Below, in pieces: positions 33,363 to 41,823 of a stretch of 64,000 nt of DNA. The translations under genes and the position numbers were made by a program. How positions within the stretch are numbered: the first letter of the stretch is position 1; every line of letters begins with the position of its first letter. The stretch lies in contig NZ_BCXJ01000005.1 in assembly GCF_001598215.1 (NCBI RefSeq), positions 434,001 to 498,000 of the forward strand, given 5' to 3'. The DNA is from Shouchella clausii. Lineage in GTDB: Bacteria; Bacillota; Bacilli; Bacillales; Bacillaceae_D. The notes beneath the pieces were generated by a model that saw only the letters and a list, made by a program, of their open reading frames with translations, was not told the origin of the DNA and made no database searches.

Positions 33363-33375
33363 GTTAACTGGTTAA
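33363..33375. promoter_or_regulatory. MarR operator copy 2 (GTTAACTGGTTAA)
   Basis: Placed over the transcription start of the MarR gene; identical to copy 1 in inverted orientation. Binding would block the promoter directly. Confidence 0.7.
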
Positions 33376-33407
33376 TAATATTGATTAAAGAAAGATAGGT
33401 GAATCAA

Positions 33408-33869
33408 ATGAATAAAAGAGAACAAGCACTCGAAGCACTGGAACAAGTCATTAAAGAAAGAGAAGCAGCTGACAGAAGAAGGAAGGCAATGAAAGGCAGC
33501 CAGGAGGAAGCGATTGTTTCTGATTGGACACTGACTCAATTACACATTGTGGCCATTGTAAAAGAAAAAGAAAGAGCGAATAATACCATGCTCGCAGAAC
33601 ATTTAAACGTATCGAAACCAGCTGTTACAAAAGCAGTAAAGAAATTATTGGATCAGCAAATCCTTGAAAAAATACAACAAGCAGATAACAAAAAAGAAGT
33701 GTTTTATCGTCTAACGAAATCAGGAGAGATGCTCGCCTTTATCCATGATCAATTGCATGAACAAGCAAGAAATCGTTACATGCGGATTTTTGCTGAATTT
33801 AATTCAACAGAATTAGAAACGATTATTCGTTTTTTACATGCTCTTACAGAAAATATCAAGTCACATTAA
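33408..33869 (+). CDS. MarR-family transcriptional regulator
   Basis: A 153-residue winged-helix repressor. The recognition region is NNTMLAEHLNVSKPAVTKAVKKLLDQQILEK, followed by the wing QQADNKKEVFYRLTKSG with its Asp-Asn-Lys-Lys tip. ATG 33408 is preferred over GTG 33399 on the spacing from AGGTGA. It starts an operon with an MFS transporter gene 21 bases downstream, and matching operators flank its promoter, so it should be an autorepressor released by a drug-like ligand. Confidence 0.9.
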   Translation: MNKREQALEALEQVIKEREAADRRRKAMKGSQEEAIVSDWTLTQLHIVAIVKEKERANNTMLAEHLNVSKPAVTKAVKKLLDQQILEKIQQADNKKEVFYRLTKSGEMLAFIHDQLHEQARNRYMRIFAEFNSTELETIIRFLHALTENIKSH

Positions 33870-33890
33870 ATAGAAAGTAGGGAATCAGGT

Positions 33891-35075
33891 ATGACGCGAC
33901 AATGGGCTCATGGAAAACTGCTTATACTGTATTTGTTGAGCATTAGCAGTTTTTTTGCTTCCTTGAATCAAAATATTTATACACCGGTCATTCCCCTTAT
34001 TCGAGATACCTTTAACGTGTCAATTCATTGGGTCAACTTCACAGTGAGCAGTTTTATTCTGACTATAGCGCTTGTACAAATCTGTTTAGGGTCAGTAATC
34101 GATCGAAAAAATCAAAAAAGGTTATTAATACTAGGGTTTGCCTTAATGGGAATGTCGACGATCGTTTGTGTATTCACCAATCATTTTATGCTCTTTACGA
34201 TTTGTAGGATGATTCAAGCGGTTGGGGCTGGAATTATCCCCTTGGTAACAATCAATATGATTTCACACGTATTTAAAGGGGAAGAAAGAGGAAACGCAAT
34301 GGGTACCTATCAGATCGTACTTACTCTAGCCCCAGCGGTTTCTCCAGTACTCGGCGGATTAGTAGGAGAGTATTTTGGTTACGAAGGAATCTTCCTATTT
34401 CTTTCGCTTATTTCTGCTATATTGCTTTTGTTCATGATGTACGTACTTCCTGACAATGGTAATAAAAAAGAGTATTCGCAAAAGCACGTTAGTTTTTTAC
34501 AAACGTACCGTTCCGTTTTTTCTAATCGTGTTGTTTTTATAATGATGTTGATAAGCTTCTTTGTGTTTTTTATATACTTTGCTATTCTTGTATTTTTACC
34601 GGTATTACTTCGGGATCATTATCAAGTTGATTTACAAAACATCGGATTATTGTATTTACCTCTAACTGTAAGCATGATTATAGGCAGTGTGCTCTTTAAA
34701 AAGTTACAAAGAAAAACAGCACTGGATAAGCTGTATAGAGCTACTCTGTTTGTCATGCCAGCGTTGATTATCCTTTTTGGTATACTCCATACGAAAACGA
34801 TCATCGGTTTAAGTACGTTGTTGTTTTTATATGGCGTCACTATTGGGTTTGCGCCCCCATTGTTTTCAACGATGATCAGTAATAAAATGTTCGAATATAG
34901 AGGTGCTGCCTTAGGAATGTTTAATTTTATCCGTTATTCCGGCATGGCCATCGGCGGTATGTTTACAGGATTAAGCCAAGTTCTACCGAGTACATTCATC
35001 TTTATTTCTTTAGGCATTTTGCTTTTGATTGTTTCTTTTTGCCAGTATCCTCTTTTCATGAGAAAAGGTTTGTGA
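33891..35075 (+). CDS. MFS drug efflux transporter (DHA1, 12 helices)
   Basis: A 394-residue proton antiporter. Twelve hydrophobic segments are visible. Motif A is GSVIDRKNQKRLLILGFALMG in the helix 2-3 loop, motif C-like ALAPAVSPVLGGLVGEYFGY at helix 5 marks an exporter. It is cotranscribed with the MarR gene upstream. The family covers Bcr/CflA-type and multidrug pumps; the substrate is unknown. The ribosome site is a modest GGGAATCAGGT before ATG 33891. Confidence 0.88.
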   Translation: MTRQWAHGKLLILYLLSISSFFASLNQNIYTPVIPLIRDTFNVSIHWVNFTVSSFILTIALVQICLGSVIDRKNQKRLLILGFALMGMSTIVCVFTNHFMLFTICRMIQAVGAGIIPLVTINMISHVFKGEERGNAMGTYQIVLTLAPAVSPVLGGLVGEYFGYEGIFLFLSLISAILLLFMMYVLPDNGNKKEYSQKHVSFLQTYRSVFSNRVVFIMMLISFFVFFIYFAILVFLPVLLRDHYQVDLQNIGLLYLPLTVSMIIGSVLFKKLQRKTALDKLYRATLFVMPALIILFGILHTKTIIGLSTLLFLYGVTIGFAPPLFSTMISNKMFEYRGAALGMFNFIRYSGMAIGGMFTGLSQVLPSTFIFISLGILLLIVSFCQYPLFMRKGL

Positions 35076-35498
35076 CAGACTGAATTCTCTATTTTATTTT
35101 CAGGTTAGAATGGTTTGATTTCTTTTTTGTTAGTATAACTTCCCCCTGCTTTTTCAAGTACAAGGGAAAGATTAATAGCTCATGCAAACAACCATTTCTT
35201 CGAATTATGATGAAGAAATGGTTGTTTATGATTTATGCCGATCCTAATACTTCATCCTTTGAGAATAAGATCCTTGAAGGAGCAGTATTATTAGAAAATT
35301 AGAATTCATTTTGTTTCTAGCTTTTCTTGATTATCCCCAACAAGCGTGACAGCTTTACTTTTGCTATCCAATTGTCGAATTTTTGGAACGCAGTTCATTG
35401 GTAGGTATAGATTAGGTCTTTTATTTACGCACAAATTCTTAAAATATATGTGTATTCCAATTAATGTAATTAATGTTGAAGTCCCCTAACAAACATGT
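35076..35498. other. intergenic region with a terminator-like hairpin
   Basis: AACAACCATTTCTTC (35187-35201) and GAAGAAATGGTTGTT (35212-35226) form a perfect 15-base-pair stem with a 10-base loop, followed by TATGATTTATG; it may end the MarR-MFS transcript. The rest, to the ABC permease promoter, shows a minus-strand reading of about 29 codons near 35305-35400 ending KLETK, without a ribosome site; it may be a gene remnant. Confidence 0.5.
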
Positions 35499-35504
35499 TA
35501 CGCT
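35476..35504 (+). promoter_or_regulatory. promoter of the ABC permease/ATPase operon
   Basis: TTGAAG, 17 bases, TACGCT. The palindrome at 35506-35525 begins directly after the -10. Confidence 0.65.
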
Positions 35505-35505
35505 C

Positions 35506-35525
35506 ATTTTATCGGTCGATAAAAT
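35506..35525. promoter_or_regulatory. operator palindrome ATTTTATCG-GT-CGATAAAAT
   Basis: A perfect 9+9 inverted repeat with a 2-base centre, over the transcription start of the ABC operon. The TetR-type regulator encoded at the end of the same gene group is the natural candidate. Confidence 0.8.
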
Positions 35526-35542
35526 CGAGGAGGGGCGTTAAG

Positions 35543-36607
35543 ATGTTTTTAGCAATCAATGAAATGAAGCATTCCAAATTACGCTATGCCTTGGTGATAG
35601 GTGTTATGTTCTTGATCGCCTATTTGGTCTTTTTTTTAACGGGATTAGCCTATGGCCTGGCACAGGAAAATCGCATGGTTGTAGATAAATGGGACGCCGA
35701 TCACATATTATTAGCGGAAGAATCAAATAACAATTTAAACATGTCAATGGTCTCAACCAATGTATTTGACGACGTTTCCGCTGATGAGAAAGCGATTTTA
35801 GCGCAAACTGCCGGTGTGATTACACAAGAAGATGTCGATGAAAAGGTGAATGTTCAGTTTTTTGGCATTGTGCCAGATCAATTTTTAGTCCCGAACATAA
35901 TTGAGGGAGAAATGTTTGCAAACGATAATGAAACAGTTGCTGATGTGAGCTTAAAAGAGCAATACGGCCTGTCATTAGGAGATCGTATAACATTAGCAGG
36001 CAATGATAAAGAATTGACAATCGTTGGTTTTACGGAAGATGCAAAGTTCACTGTATCGCCAGTTTTATACACGTCAATCAGTGCTAACCAAGAAATTCGT
36101 TTTGATCAGCCAGAAACAGTCGATGAGGCGCCTATTAATGCAATTGTGACGAGGGGGCAACTGAATGACACGCCAGATGAGTTAGAAACAGTAAATATCG
36201 CCACTTTCATCAATGAACTTCCTGGTTACAGTGCACAAGTACTAACGTTTGGGTTTATGATTGGATTTCTCATTATCATTGCCGCCATTGTTATTGGCAT
36301 ATTTGTTTATGTGCTGACTATGCAAAAGTCAGAAATTTTTGGGGTAATGAAAGCTCAAGGCATTTCTAGTCGATATATATCAACTTCTGTTATTGCGCAA
36401 ACGTTCTTATTAACATTATTAGGTGTCATGATCGGCTTACTGTCAACTTTGGGTACATCCTTGCTGTTGCCAGAAGCGGTGCCTTTCCAAGTAAATATCG
36501 AATTTTTCACAGGAATTAGTGGGCTCATCATACTAATCGCTGTTTTAGGTGCATTTTTCTCAGTAAGAAGCATCGTAAAAATTGATCCATTGAAGGCAAT
36601 TGGATAG
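35543..36607 (+). CDS. ABC transporter permease (FtsX/HrtB-like)
   Basis: A 354-residue permease of the MacB/FtsX type: one N-terminal transmembrane helix (about 15-37), a large extracytoplasmic domain (about 40-230) and three C-terminal helices, ending in VRSIVKIDPLKAIG, the usual FtsX-domain tail. HrtB and DevC proteins share this layout and export heme or lipids. ATG 35543 follows GAGGAGG. The ATPase gene begins 10 bases downstream and a TetR gene follows. Heme export is one possibility; no heme-specific residues can be identified. Confidence 0.85.
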   Translation: MFLAINEMKHSKLRYALVIGVMFLIAYLVFFLTGLAYGLAQENRMVVDKWDADHILLAEESNNNLNMSMVSTNVFDDVSADEKAILAQTAGVITQEDVDEKVNVQFFGIVPDQFLVPNIIEGEMFANDNETVADVSLKEQYGLSLGDRITLAGNDKELTIVGFTEDAKFTVSPVLYTSISANQEIRFDQPETVDEAPINAIVTRGQLNDTPDELETVNIATFINELPGYSAQVLTFGFMIGFLIIIAAIVIGIFVYVLTMQKSEIFGVMKAQGISSRYISTSVIAQTFLLTLLGVMIGLLSTLGTSLLLPEAVPFQVNIEFFTGISGLIILIAVLGAFFSVRSIVKIDPLKAIG

Positions 36608-36617
36608 GAGTGAGAAC

Positions 36618-37286
36618 ATGGGGGCAATTGAATTTAAACAAGTGAAAAAAACGTTCAAAGATGGTGCTCATACAATTGAAGCGTTAAAGAAAACAGATTT
36701 CGCGGTAGAAAAAGGAGAGTTTGTCGCTATTATCGGCCCATCTGGTTCTGGAAAAAGCACGTTTCTAACGATTGCCGGTGGATTGCAAGCGCCTTCCGAG
36801 GGAGAAGTATTGATTAATGGTAAACCTTTTAGCAAAAAGAAAGAACGAGAGAGAGCCAAACGAAGATTTAAAGAGATTGGATTTGTTTTACAATCATCAA
36901 ACCTTGTGCCATTCTTGACAGTACAACAACAACTACAGCTTGTTGATAAAATAAGCAAAGAAAAAAGAAATCAGACAGCCGACCACCTCTTTACACAATT
37001 AGGCATTGACAAATTGAAAAAGAAATACCCAGAAGAGCTTTCTGGCGGTGAGCGTCAACGAGTCGCGATTGCTCGAGCTTTGTACCACGACCCGACGATC
37101 ATTTTAGCTGATGAGCCGACCGCAAGCTTGGACACAGAAAAAGCGTATGAAGTTGCTGAGATATTGGCAAAAGAAACGAAAAAAAACAATAAAGCAACGA
37201 TCATGGTTACCCATGACACACGTTTAATCGATTATTGTGACCGTGTGTTAATCATGAAAGATGGGACTTTGAAAGAAAACATGTAA
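36618..37286 (+). CDS. ABC transporter ATP-binding protein (MacB/HrtA type)
   Basis: A 222-residue ATPase. Walker A GPSGSGKST (about 38-46), Q-loop FVLQSSNLVPFLTV, signature LSGGERQRVAIARAL, Walker B IILADEPTASLD and H-loop MVTHD are all intact. ATG 36618 follows AGGAG by seven bases. It pairs with the FtsX-type permease directly upstream and would power export or lipoprotein/heme extraction. Confidence 0.92.
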   Translation: MGAIEFKQVKKTFKDGAHTIEALKKTDFAVEKGEFVAIIGPSGSGKSTFLTIAGGLQAPSEGEVLINGKPFSKKKERERAKRRFKEIGFVLQSSNLVPFLTVQQQLQLVDKISKEKRNQTADHLFTQLGIDKLKKKYPEELSGGERQRVAIARALYHDPTIILADEPTASLDTEKAYEVAEILAKETKKNNKATIMVTHDTRLIDYCDRVLIMKDGTLKENM

Positions 37287-37401
37287 CATAGAAAAAGGAG
37301 CACAACTAAGAAAAGACAATTATACAGTGAACAATGCCTTTCGATCAAAGCCCATTGTTGAAGGAAGTAACATTAAAATCGATGTTTCTAGGTGATTAAA
37401 C

Positions 37402-37941
37402 ATGTATGATAACATTTTAAATGTAGCTGAAAAATTGTTTATGCAACAAGGCTATCAGGCTACATCCACAAGACAAATTGCTGATACTTTAGGGATTACT
37501 CAACCGAACTTGTACTACTATTTCAAGAAAAAGGAAGAGATTTATTACCATGTCATGCTCCGCTTGGCCACAGAGGTATCTGGAAAGTTAGAACGGATGT
37601 CTTCAAATAAGCAACAGCCTTTTGAAGAGAAAATACGAAACATGGTTTATTATTTGCAGCAACGCCATCCCTTTAATCTGTTTATGATGTTGCATGACAT
37701 CCAACATACGTTATCGCCAGACATTGCAGACAAATTATTTGTCCTTTGGACCACGTCCTATAAAAAACCGTTTATTGAGCTGCTAAAAGGCAGTAAGTTG
37801 CATCTCAGAAGCACGATTGATCCAGAATTTGCGGTAAGCCAACTGTTTATCTCGATTTCCTCTTACTTTCATGCACCTCAAAAAGAGGGGCAGATCGACC
37901 GTGCCATTGATCTCTTTTTATATGGAATATTGGATGAATAA
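37402..37941 (+). CDS. TetR-family regulator of the ABC operon
   Basis: A 179-residue TetR/AcrR repressor with helix-turn-helix TSTRQIADTLGITQPNLYYYFKKKEEIYYHV (residues about 21-51). It lies 115 bases downstream of the ATPase gene on the same strand, with AGGTGATT upstream of ATG 37402, and may be read from the ABC operon promoter or from a weak one in the gap. The perfect palindrome at 35506-35525 is its probable binding site, giving feedback control of the transporter. Confidence 0.88.
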   Translation: MYDNILNVAEKLFMQQGYQATSTRQIADTLGITQPNLYYYFKKKEEIYYHVMLRLATEVSGKLERMSSNKQQPFEEKIRNMVYYLQQRHPFNLFMMLHDIQHTLSPDIADKLFVLWTTSYKKPFIELLKGSKLHLRSTIDPEFAVSQLFISISSYFHAPQKEGQIDRAIDLFLYGILDE

Positions 37942-38304
37942 AACTAAGAGTGAATTAAAAGCAGTTTAAGGAATCAACAAATTTTATAGTTAAAAGTACA
38001 CAAAAACACATAGCAATGAAAAGAGTGTTTAGTAACTTGTAAAAGGGTTCAAACCCTCTCTAGATTGATTAAAGGAGTGAACGTTCTCCAATTCTTGCCT
38101 GTATTCGTGGAAGAAACGGGACTTGGCATTGTCCACTCTGCTTAGCGTTGTTTCTTTGACTTAATCGGTCTTTTTTAGGCTTGTCTACAGTTCGTACTTT
38201 ATCTTTATTAGTGTAGTAGTGATCTTTCCCTTGATCATCTCGAAAGCAAGATGATCAAGGGAATATATCGTGATCACGCACCCGCACATTGAAATTTGCG
38301 AAAG
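37942..38304. other. intergenic region with a 15-base-pair hairpin
   Basis: TTCCCTTGATCATCT (38226-38240) and AGATGATCAAGGGAA (38249-38263) form a perfect stem with an 8-base loop. Neither flank is T-rich, so it is either a weak terminator between the convergent TetR and YisL-like genes or another structured element. A short reading near 38090-38140 (PVFVEETGLGIVHSA) has no start and may be a remnant. Confidence 0.5.
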
Positions 38305-38670
38305 CTAAAAACGAATCATTTTGGCTGCAATCCATATAACGAGTATTAAAGCGATAAGAAACTGAATCCAGTACCCTTTTGTAGAAGGACCACTTTCCTT
38401 CCTCGCTACCGATTTAGAGAGAATCAATTCCATTGTCCAGATGAGCCACAGTGCTAAAATCCCTTTGATAACGTATAACCATGGGAATTTGAGTACGATT
38501 AACATTCCCAGCCCGGAAACGATCATAATCACGTATAACAAGCGCAATAGCATTTGCGTTATTTTTTTGCCCTTAGGTTTTCCTATTTTTAATAAAATAA
38601 ATGCGAGGAAAAAAAGCAAAATGGTAATGCGCCACAAACCTGCATGTGATTGAAATAATAGGTCCAACAT
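38305..38670 (-). CDS. yisL: YisL/UPF0344 family membrane protein
   Basis: A 121-residue protein of DUF1516 with four hydrophobic segments (about 14-30, 42-62, 68-86, 102-119). The N-terminal QSHAGLWRITILLFFLAF and the central GKKITQMLLRLLYVIMIVSGLGML follow the YisL pattern. ATG 38670 is chosen because AAGGAG lies nine bases upstream; ATG 38679 overlaps that site. Function of the family is unknown. A strong Fur-box match lies about 95 bases upstream, suggesting iron control. Confidence 0.82.
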   Translation of the reverse strand: MLDLLFQSHAGLWRITILLFFLAFILLKIGKPKGKKITQMLLRLLYVIMIVSGLGMLIVLKFPWLYVIKGILALWLIWTMELILSKSVARKESGPSTKGYWIQFLIALILVIWIAAKMIRF

Positions 38671-38762
38671 TTTTAACATCTCCTTCTATAATGATCTGCT
38701 ACTCATTTTTGCAGTGTATACACCCTTCTGCCATTGCCATCATGTTATAAACCAACATACTC

Positions 38763-38781
38763 AATAATGATAATCATTCTC
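38763..38781. promoter_or_regulatory. Fur box
   Basis: AATAATGATAATCATTCTC matches the 19-base consensus GATAATGATAATCATTATC at 17 positions. On the minus strand it overlaps a possible TTGAGA -35 and lies upstream of the yisL-like gene; the nitroreductase gene ends 130 bases to the right, so no other intact gene is positioned to use it. Confidence 0.75.
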
Positions 38782-38911
38782 AATAAAAAGATGCAAGAAT
38801 CCCCTCACTTTTAAAACGCCCACCTGGTAACGAAAGTGCAATGAATGCAGATATCGTTCTTTATACTAGATTTTCAGCTTCTAAACGACATGCACATATT
38901 CAATTGCTTGA

Positions 38912-39964
38912 TCAAAGATGTGTGATGTTTACCATGGAGGGAGTGGATACAGAATTCGAGTGTTGATCGTCTCCTCCGAGCTCCAGCACCGCAACAATAC
39001 GTTCCTGCGGTCGAACCCCAAATCGCTTACTCTGTTCCTGATCATAAATCCATTCCGGAATCATGCGGCGCGCGTGCCACGGTTTGGAATTAGCCAATAA
39101 TAGAAAGTTCTGGACCAAACAACATATCGCTGCGTAATCCTCTTCTTGCTTGTGGAGATCGGCTTCTTCTTTAGCTACAACGAATAGGAACGTAGTATCT
39201 CTAGATGAAGTTCGAAGTATGCCAGACGCCTCATTGCCTGTTACATAAATAAAACGCCACGGTTCTCGTAATCCATCGTTCGGTGCCCAGACGGCATCAT
39301 TCAGCAATTCAAGAACGCTTTGTGAAGTGACTCGATGATCATCGTCCCCACCGATGACGGTCCATTTCTGCTCCGCAGGTGTTCTTCTTTTTCGGGTTCT
39401 TGGTGTTTTTTCAAAGTATCCTATGTTTAAAATTCCGGCAAATCTTTCCCCTTCCCTCAAACCAATTTCCTTAAAAAATGATTTGCTTTGAATAATTTGC
39501 TCCGTGTACCACAGCATCCCTAAACCATGTTCCCAGCCTAGCAGTTGGAAATTTTGCATGATGCTACAGACTGCAGCATAATTTTCATCACTCTGTCGCT
39601 GATTTATGGCAGATTCTGCAATAAAGATTAAGTGAGCAGGGGTATCTGCTACCTTTTTCGTTAAAAAATCCACCATTTTGTTGAGGCCAAGTTTGCCAAG
39701 TTTGCCTTCCTTTAATTTAACGGTCATGCTCTCAGCCAGCTTTTGACGTGACTCATACGTGCCGTAGTAAATACAACGCCACTTTGGCGTTTCCTCAGCT
39801 ACGTACAAACTAGCTGCCTTATGCAGCAAAGAAACGACTAGGTCTTTTTTTACCGGAGTTCCATTGAATTTCCGAATCGATCTACGTTCTCTTATCGTCT
39901 TAGAATGAATCAAATGCCATTCCTCCAATAAATGTTGATTTGTAAATTCGTTTTGCATGTCCAT
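38912..39964 (-). CDS. tandem nitroreductase-family protein
   Basis: A 350-residue protein with two nitroreductase-type modules, where normal family members are about 190-210 residues. Module 1 (about 22-205) has the FMN-phosphate motif RERRSIRKFNG and ends in GMLWYTEQIIQ ... GLREGERFAGILNIGYFEKTPRTRKRR, a full nitroreductase ending. Module 2 (about 212-340) begins SQSVLELLNDAVWAPNDGLREPWRFIYVTG and repeats the later words (EEDYAAICCLVQNFLLLA, GVRPQERIVAVLELG) but lacks the RRSxRxF entry, so it is shorter. ATG 39964 follows AAGGA by ten bases. The modules resemble each other, so an internal duplication or fusion is likely. FMN-dependent reduction of nitro or quinone compounds is the expected chemistry. 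Confidence 0.82.
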   Translation of the reverse strand: MDMQNEFTNQHLLEEWHLIHSKTIRERRSIRKFNGTPVKKDLVVSLLHKAASLYVAEETPKWRCIYYGTYESRQKLAESMTVKLKEGKLGKLGLNKMVDFLTKKVADTPAHLIFIAESAINQRQSDENYAAVCSIMQNFQLLGWEHGLGMLWYTEQIIQSKSFFKEIGLREGERFAGILNIGYFEKTPRTRKRRTPAEQKWTVIGGDDDHRVTSQSVLELLNDAVWAPNDGLREPWRFIYVTGNEASGILRTSSRDTTFLFVVAKEEADLHKQEEDYAAICCLVQNFLLLANSKPWHARRMIPEWIYDQEQSKRFGVRPQERIVAVLELGGDDQHSNSVSTPSMVNITHL

Positions 39965-40173
39965 CAAAATAATGTCCTTGTCGAAACAGGAAAATGTCTC
40001 AACCTTTAGCACCAAGGCCATCCTTGTATATTTAACGACTTAACTGACTGCGCTAGGTGATTCATGTCAAAAACATACGTTGTATGAGTAGGCACTACTG
40101 ACATGATATGCCGCTTCCTCTAACACCATTGGAACAAAGCAAAGAATCGTTCATCATTAAGTTCCAAACTAAT

Positions 40174-41535
40174 TTAAGATTCATCATCTACTCGTATTTT
40201 CTGTCTTTTGGTCAGTGACTTCTCCAAAGCAAGCACAACCATCGCCAATACAACCGTCATGGCCGCAAGAATAAAAGCATTGCTATAGGAAGAATCAGCA
40301 TATCCATTTAATATATTCCATTGTCCACTATTAAGTTCAAGAAAACGACTAAACATTGCAGAGCCAATTGCAGCGCCTAAAAAAATCATAAAGGTAAATA
40401 ATCCTGTACCAGTACCAGTCTCATTAGGCGGCAAAATTTCCGATATGCGATTAGTAAGAGCTGATTGGTTCGCAGTAAAAGCTATGCATACAACAACCAA
40501 CAACACAGAAATCCAAATGGGAGAGGCTCCGACGATCGTAGAAAGAGCCAGAAAAGCAATGGCCATGATGGTAAAACTAAATTGATTCATAAACCGATTT
40601 CCCCGTTTGGCAATGACTGTTCCAATTTGCGATCCTAAAATGACTGTCATCATCCCTCCTGGAAATAAAACAAGACCAATCAAACTCGTTGACAATTCAT
40701 TCACTTTTGAAAGCATTAAAGGAAGTATGAAAATCGTTGCCATGTAAGCAATGGCGTTTAATAAACCCATGAAAAGAACGAGACTAAACGAGACATTTTT
40801 TAATATCTCAATTTTAATAAACGGCTCGTTTGCACGTTGCGCTTGCCAGACGAAAAGAACAAAAGAAACGACTGCAAGGATAAGTAGCCAAGCTGTCACA
40901 TTCATTCCCATCAATAGGGACGTAATGGCCAACATAAATAAAACGGCTCCCACCTTATCAAAATGACTGCCAGTCTTCACTTCCTCCTTCGGTGCATATT
41001 TAAGATAGAAAGGAAGAGTAATTAAACTGAAAAACGATAGTAAAAATAAACTGCTCCATCCGAAAGAATCCGTTAAAAACCCACCCATTATCGGACCGAT
41101 TGCACTACCAAGTGACACCATGGCAAACACCATGCCAAGCGCATAACCCCGTTGTTCTTCTGAAAAATACCGTGCAGCAGCTACTAAGCTTAACGTCGGA
41201 AGAGTTCCTCCTCCGACTCCTTGAAGGATTCGGGCCACAATAATGAATGAATAGTTTGGACTGATGAATCCAATTAAGGAGCCTGCCATAAAAATAGCCA
41301 TTCCAATAACAAACAATCGACGAATCGGATACTTGTCAGATAATTTCCCAATTGCCACAGCTGCAATGCCGTTGAACAAGCTAAAAATGACTGTAATCCA
41401 ACTTACTTCAGAAGGTGTTAAAACAAATACCTTTCTAAATTCCGGAATTGCGACGTTCATCATTGTTACATTCATTGCATTAAACAACACCATGTAGCAC
41501 ATGGAATAAAGTAATACCTTTTGTTTTCTTGTCAT
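40174..41535 (-). CDS. 14-helix MFS drug:H+ antiporter (DHA2; Tet(L)-like layout)
   Basis: A 453-residue exporter. Fourteen hydrophobic segments and length match the Tet(K)/Tet(L)/QacA type. Helix-1 acidic-poor MNVTMMNVAIPEF, motif A GKLSDKYPIRRLFVIG, motif B ARILQGVGGGTLPTLSLVAAARYF and antiporter motif C GSAIGPIMGGFLTDSFGW are all present. ATG 41535 follows GAGGG by seven bases. It is divergent from a MarR gene, and the long 5' leader carries an 18-codon peptide reading frame. Tetracycline is possible but other drugs are equally likely. Confidence 0.9.
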   Translation of the reverse strand: MTRKQKVLLYSMCYMVLFNAMNVTMMNVAIPEFRKVFVLTPSEVSWITVIFSLFNGIAAVAIGKLSDKYPIRRLFVIGMAIFMAGSLIGFISPNYSFIIVARILQGVGGGTLPTLSLVAAARYFSEEQRGYALGMVFAMVSLGSAIGPIMGGFLTDSFGWSSLFLLSFFSLITLPFYLKYAPKEEVKTGSHFDKVGAVLFMLAITSLLMGMNVTAWLLILAVVSFVLFVWQAQRANEPFIKIEILKNVSFSLVLFMGLLNAIAYMATIFILPLMLSKVNELSTSLIGLVLFPGGMMTVILGSQIGTVIAKRGNRFMNQFSFTIMAIAFLALSTIVGASPIWISVLLVVVCIAFTANQSALTNRISEILPPNETGTGTGLFTFMIFLGAAIGSAMFSRFLELNSGQWNILNGYADSSYSNAFILAAMTVVLAMVVLALEKSLTKRQKIRVDDES

Positions 41536-41598
41536 TTTTAATCCCTCGTATTTAAATGATTCTTTCAAAAATATGCCTCTGTTCCTGAAATACAAATT

Positions 41599-41655
41599 TC
41601 AAGGGGGCAGAAACAACCACGAAGGAATAAAAAGTATATGCTTTTTATGAATCAT
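41599..41655 (-). CDS. 18-residue leader peptide (uORF) of the MFS gene
   Basis: MIHKKHILFIPSWLFLPP, read from ATG 41655 with GGGGAG five bases upstream and ending in TGA 64 bases before the MFS start. Just upstream a 7-codon reading frame (TTG with GGAGGG) ends in TAATG, overlapping this ATG. After the leader stop the RNA CCTTGAAAT-ttg-TATTTCAGG can form a hairpin. This layout resembles translational attenuation leaders of tet, erm and bmr genes. The peptide is basic and hydrophobic and ends in Pro-Pro, which slows ribosomes. Inference: drug-induced stalling or reinitiation control. Confidence 0.55.
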   Translation of the reverse strand: MIHKKHILFIPSWLFLPP

Positions 41656-41781
41656 TATATCTCCCCTATTTTGTTCAATGTAAACCCTCCATTCGTTTTT
41701 TAGATCAATATCTATTGTTAATAAGTAAACTAAATAATTTAATAGCAAATCACATAAATTCTCCTCCCTCCCTTTATTTTT

Positions 41782-41795
41782 GTTAACATGTAAAC
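41782..41795. promoter_or_regulatory. MarR operator over the MFS start point (GTTAACATGTAAAC)
   Basis: A near-perfect palindrome GTTwACATGTwAAC immediately downstream of the MFS -10. A related word GTTTACTGATAAAC lies in the same relative place at the divergent MarR promoter (41934-41947), 10 of 14 bases identical. Confidence 0.65.
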
Positions 41796-41823
41796 AATAT
41801 AATAGGTAAGTTGGGTTTGTCAA
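41796..41823 (-). promoter_or_regulatory. promoter of the leader peptide-MFS unit
   Basis: Minus-strand TTGACA (41818-41823), 16 bases, TATATT (41796-41801). The predicted leader before the MFS start codon is about 250 bases. Confidence 0.75.

Noticed and set aside
35305-35401. Minus-strand 29-codon frame ending KLETK
   Set aside because: No ribosome site or recognisable family; kept only as a possible remnant in the intergenic note.
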